From positions 1-64,000 of the forward strand of contig CAVYNB010000029.1 in NCBI GenBank assembly GCA_963769745.1: 64,000 nt of DNA. Direction: 5' to 3'. The DNA is from JALORV01 sp963769745 (GTDB lineage: Bacteria > Pseudomonadota > Gammaproteobacteria > Burkholderiales > Burkholderiaceae_F). Under the pieces are notes generated by a model, which worked only from the letters and a program-made list of their open reading frames with translations, ran no database searches and was not told the origin of the DNA. Both the position numbers and the translations under genes were made by a program. This document shows, in pieces, positions 61,941 through 64,000 of the stretch. The first letter of the stretch is position 1. Each line of letters starts with the position of its first letter.

Positions 61941-64000
61941 TCATGCCGCCGGCTGCGAAGCCTTGTAGCGCTTGGCCAGGTTGGTCGCGCGGTCCGGTGC
62001 GCTCTCGAAGTCGGCAACGACCGCGTCGACAGCGCGCTTGGTCAGCGGCACGCTCTCGAGCGGCTCGATGTACTTGCGTGCGAGGTAGGACTTCAGCATG
62101 TCCGACGACAGCACGTGCGCCTTCTGGTCGTGCTCGCCGGCAAACAGGAAGAGCGTCCGCAACGGACTCATCCAGCGCAGCTTGACGCGCACGAATTCCA
62201 TGCCGTTCCACATCTTGAACCAGTTGCCGCGCTGCCAGCGACCGATCTCCTCCTGCACGCGAGCATCCTCGACCGGATCGAGTCGGGCGATGTCGGTCAG
62301 CGGGTCCGGCATCTGGATGTCGGCGTGATGCTCCTGCGCCGCACGCATGATGAGTCCGGTCGACACGCGGATGCCGCCCGGCACCGTCGTCACCGGGAAG
62401 ATGCCCGACAGCTGCATGCCGTCGATCTTGGCGCGCAGTTCCGACGTGAGCAGGCTCGACTTGATATAGGTCGCCTGGTCGACCGGCTTGACCGCCATCG
62501 CGTGCGATTCCATCAGCGAGCTGAAGAACTGATCGCGCTCGCGTTCCGGCTGGTTGATCAGCCCAAGGCCGTCGCGCAGCACGCGCACCATGCCCGGGAT
62601 CATCTTGACCAGCTTGTTGCGGTCTTCGGTGCTGGCCTTGGGCTGCACGGACCAGACGAGTTCGTGAATCACGTCACGGAATGACTTGGCGAAGCCGGGC
62701 TGGGTCTCGCTGCGAACCGTCGCAGCCACCAGCACCTTGACCCAGGGTCCCAGCAGGAACTCCTTGATGTAGGGCTCGAGGTCGACACGCTCGAATGCGC
62801 GCCGCACCTGGATCGTCGTGTTGATCGTGAGGATCTCGTGCTTCTCGGCCGCCTCGAGCGCTTTCTTGGCGCGCGAAACCGGATCGCTGTCGCCAGGATC
62901 GATCTCCGAGACGAAGCGGTCGAACTCGGTGTAGACCTTTTCAAAGACGGAAAGGTCAGTCTCGAACTTCTTCAGGATCTCGCCGATGACGCGTTCGACT
63001 TCCTTCAGGTACTTCTGGTTGTCGTCACCGTAGGGTTCCCAGCCCGCCGACGTTCCTGCGATACGGTCGATCAGCTTGCGCGCAGGGTGTGCACTCGAGG
63101 CGAAGAACGCCGCGTCCATCAGTGCGGCCTTCAGCACCGGGAACTGCAGGCGCGAGAGCCGCGCCTTGATCTCGGCCGGCACCTGCTTGTCCTGCATGAC
63201 GTGGTCGAACAGCATGCCGACCAGTTCGATCGTCAGCTTGTCGACAGTGCGGGTCGACTTCGATGTCAGCTCTTCGCGCATCGAGGTGATCGACTGCATC
63301 GGCGGCATCATCGCGAAGTCGCCCGTCTCGACGAACTGCTCGACGCCGTCGCGCTGCATCTCGCCGAGCGACTGCAGCAGTTCCGGTGATGCCGGGCCGA
63401 GCGAAGGCAGCTGCGGCAGCCGCGAACCGCGTGCGTTCGACTGCAGACGCGTCAGCAGTCCACCCAGCAGCTGCGTCGGCTCATCGGTCGCCACTTGCGC
63501 GCGCGTTGGCCCGCCTTCGGCGGCTGCCACGGAGCCCGGTCGCCCAGGTCGTCCTGTGCCCGACTGTCCAGGTGCCTGAGCAGTGCCGCTCCACTCGCCG
63601 GGTTTCCCGTCACCCGAGACACCCGGCGGCTGCCACCCCCCGGTCGTGCCCTTCGGCACCGCGAGGCTGCGCCGGATCGACCGCACGTCGACGCCATGAT
63701 TGGCGAAGTGTTCGAGCAACTGCCGCACGATCTGACCAAGTTCTTCGCCCAGCGGCTTCTCGAATCGCGTGAGCAGGAACTCCCACGCTTCCTTGTGCAG
63801 TTCGCAGTCTTCGGCCGCACGGAGCAATGCGCGCACATAGACATTCGGCCCGAGCGGATTCTCGGAATTGCGCACCGCACTGCGGCCGAGCACGAAGGCC
63901 ACGACGAGGTTCAGGTCGCGCAGCGCCAGGTCCGCAAAGCCGGCGACCTTGCTGGCGTGCCGCTCGACCACGGTGTTGCTTTCGACCGAGATCGAATCGA
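61941..64000 (-). CDS. DUF1631 family protein (5' end outside window)
   Basis: Large cytoplasmic protein of the DUF1631 family, function unknown. At least 686 residues are visible. The frame remains open through the window edge, so the N-terminus is missing. Clear stretches include RALLRAAEDCELHKEAWEFL, VDKLTIELVGMLFDHVMQDK and LRWMSPLRTLFLFAGEHDQK, with a Gly/Pro/Thr-rich linker at roughly residues 105-165 of the visible part. The family is common in beta- and gammaproteobacteria; some members are PilZ-associated. Adjacent to a GspE/PilB ATPase. Confidence 0.88.
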   Translation of the reverse strand, partial: DSISVESNTVVERHASKVAGFADLALRDLNLVVAFVLGRSAVRNSENPLGPNVYVRALLRAAEDCELHKEAWEFLLTRFEKPLGEELGQIVRQLLEHFANHGVDVRSIRRSLAVPKGTTGGWQPPGVSGDGKPGEWSGTAQAPGQSGTGRPGRPGSVAAAEGGPTRAQVATDEPTQLLGGLLTRLQSNARGSRLPQLPSLGPASPELLQSLGEMQRDGVEQFVETGDFAMMPPMQSITSMREELTSKSTRTVDKLTIELVGMLFDHVMQDKQVPAEIKARLSRLQFPVLKAALMDAAFFASSAHPARKLIDRIAGTSAGWEPYGDDNQKYLKEVERVIGEILKKFETDLSVFEKVYTEFDRFVSEIDPGDSDPVSRAKKALEAAEKHEILTINTTIQVRRAFERVDLEPYIKEFLLGPWVKVLVAATVRSETQPGFAKSFRDVIHELVWSVQPKASTEDRNKLVKMIPGMVRVLRDGLGLINQPERERDQFFSSLMESHAMAVKPVDQATYIKSSLLTSELRAKIDGMQLSGIFPVTTVPGGIRVSTGLIMRAAQEHHADIQMPDPLTDIARLDPVEDARVQEEIGRWQRGNWFKMWNGMEFVRVKLRWMSPLRTLFLFAGEHDQKAHVLSSDMLKSYLARKYIEPLESVPLTKRAVDAVVADFESAPDRATNLAKRYKASQPAA

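Noticed and set aside
1..64000. CRISPR array, tRNA or rRNA genes
   Set aside because: No regularly spaced direct repeats, cloverleaf sequences or rRNA stretches were recognised.

Overview
The window is high-GC and almost wholly coding. It looks like a betaproteobacterial chromosome, probably Burkholderiales or a relative. Supports for this are the rnfB-nth-DUF1841 order, an intracellular PHB depolymerase and a PHA granule-region protein, a DUF1631 protein beside a GspE/PilB ATPase, a moxR plus CoxE-type VWA pair, and a lexA-imuA-imuB-dnaE2 SOS mutasome. No rRNA, tRNA or CRISPR array was seen.

Region 1-14981 is unlike the rest. It is an array of small genes, all on the minus strand, separated by attC recombination sites (RYYYAAC ... 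GTTRRRY, mostly 57-132 bp). It is a chromosomal integron cassette array. The cargo is typical: GNAT acetyltransferases, DUF3052, DUF1801, GFA, YCII, a SnoaL-like protein, DUF6265, a KOW protein, an ArsR/SRPBCC pair, a methyltransferase and a Kdo hydroxylase-like enzyme. Two near-identical IS1111-type (IS110 family) elements sit inside attC sites, one complete and one with its 3' end deleted. No integron integrase or attI is visible, and the array stops about 145 bp before lexA, so within this window it is a cluster of attC sites lacking an integrase.

Region 15084-21523 (plus strand) is the SOS mutasome, starting with a LexA box in front of lexA. The imuB and dnaE2 frames are interrupted by several single-base shifts.

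Region 21544-28340 (minus) holds a type II NADH dehydrogenase and histidine catabolism (hutU-hutH-hutG-hutI). Region 28531-36000 holds a Q-rich exported protein, a binding protein-rhodanese fusion, an AlaX editing protein, a wax ester synthase/DGAT, an acyl-CoA-binding protein, a PHA granule-region protein and a hydroxypyruvate/glyoxylate reductase. Region 36087-43381 is an Mrp/Mnh-type cation/proton antiporter with three NuoM/N-like subunits. Region 43395-48237 holds a LUD protein, an aminotransferase, an Asp/Glu racemase-like protein, a D-cysteine desulfhydrase-like protein and pncB. Region 48271-52780 is a branched-chain amino acid-type ABC transporter in which both permeases and one ATPase appear fused.

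Region 52910-64000 holds a ferredoxin, PHB depolymerase, RnfB-like protein, endonuclease III, DUF1841, two small c-type cytochromes, MoxR, a GNAT, a VWA protein, a GspE/PilB ATPase and a partial DUF1631 protein.

At least six genes between 16.7 and 49.5 kb carry single-base frame breaks that leave the rest of the reading frame well conserved. Most are explained more simply as indel errors in the assembly than as gene decay, but they are recorded as seen.
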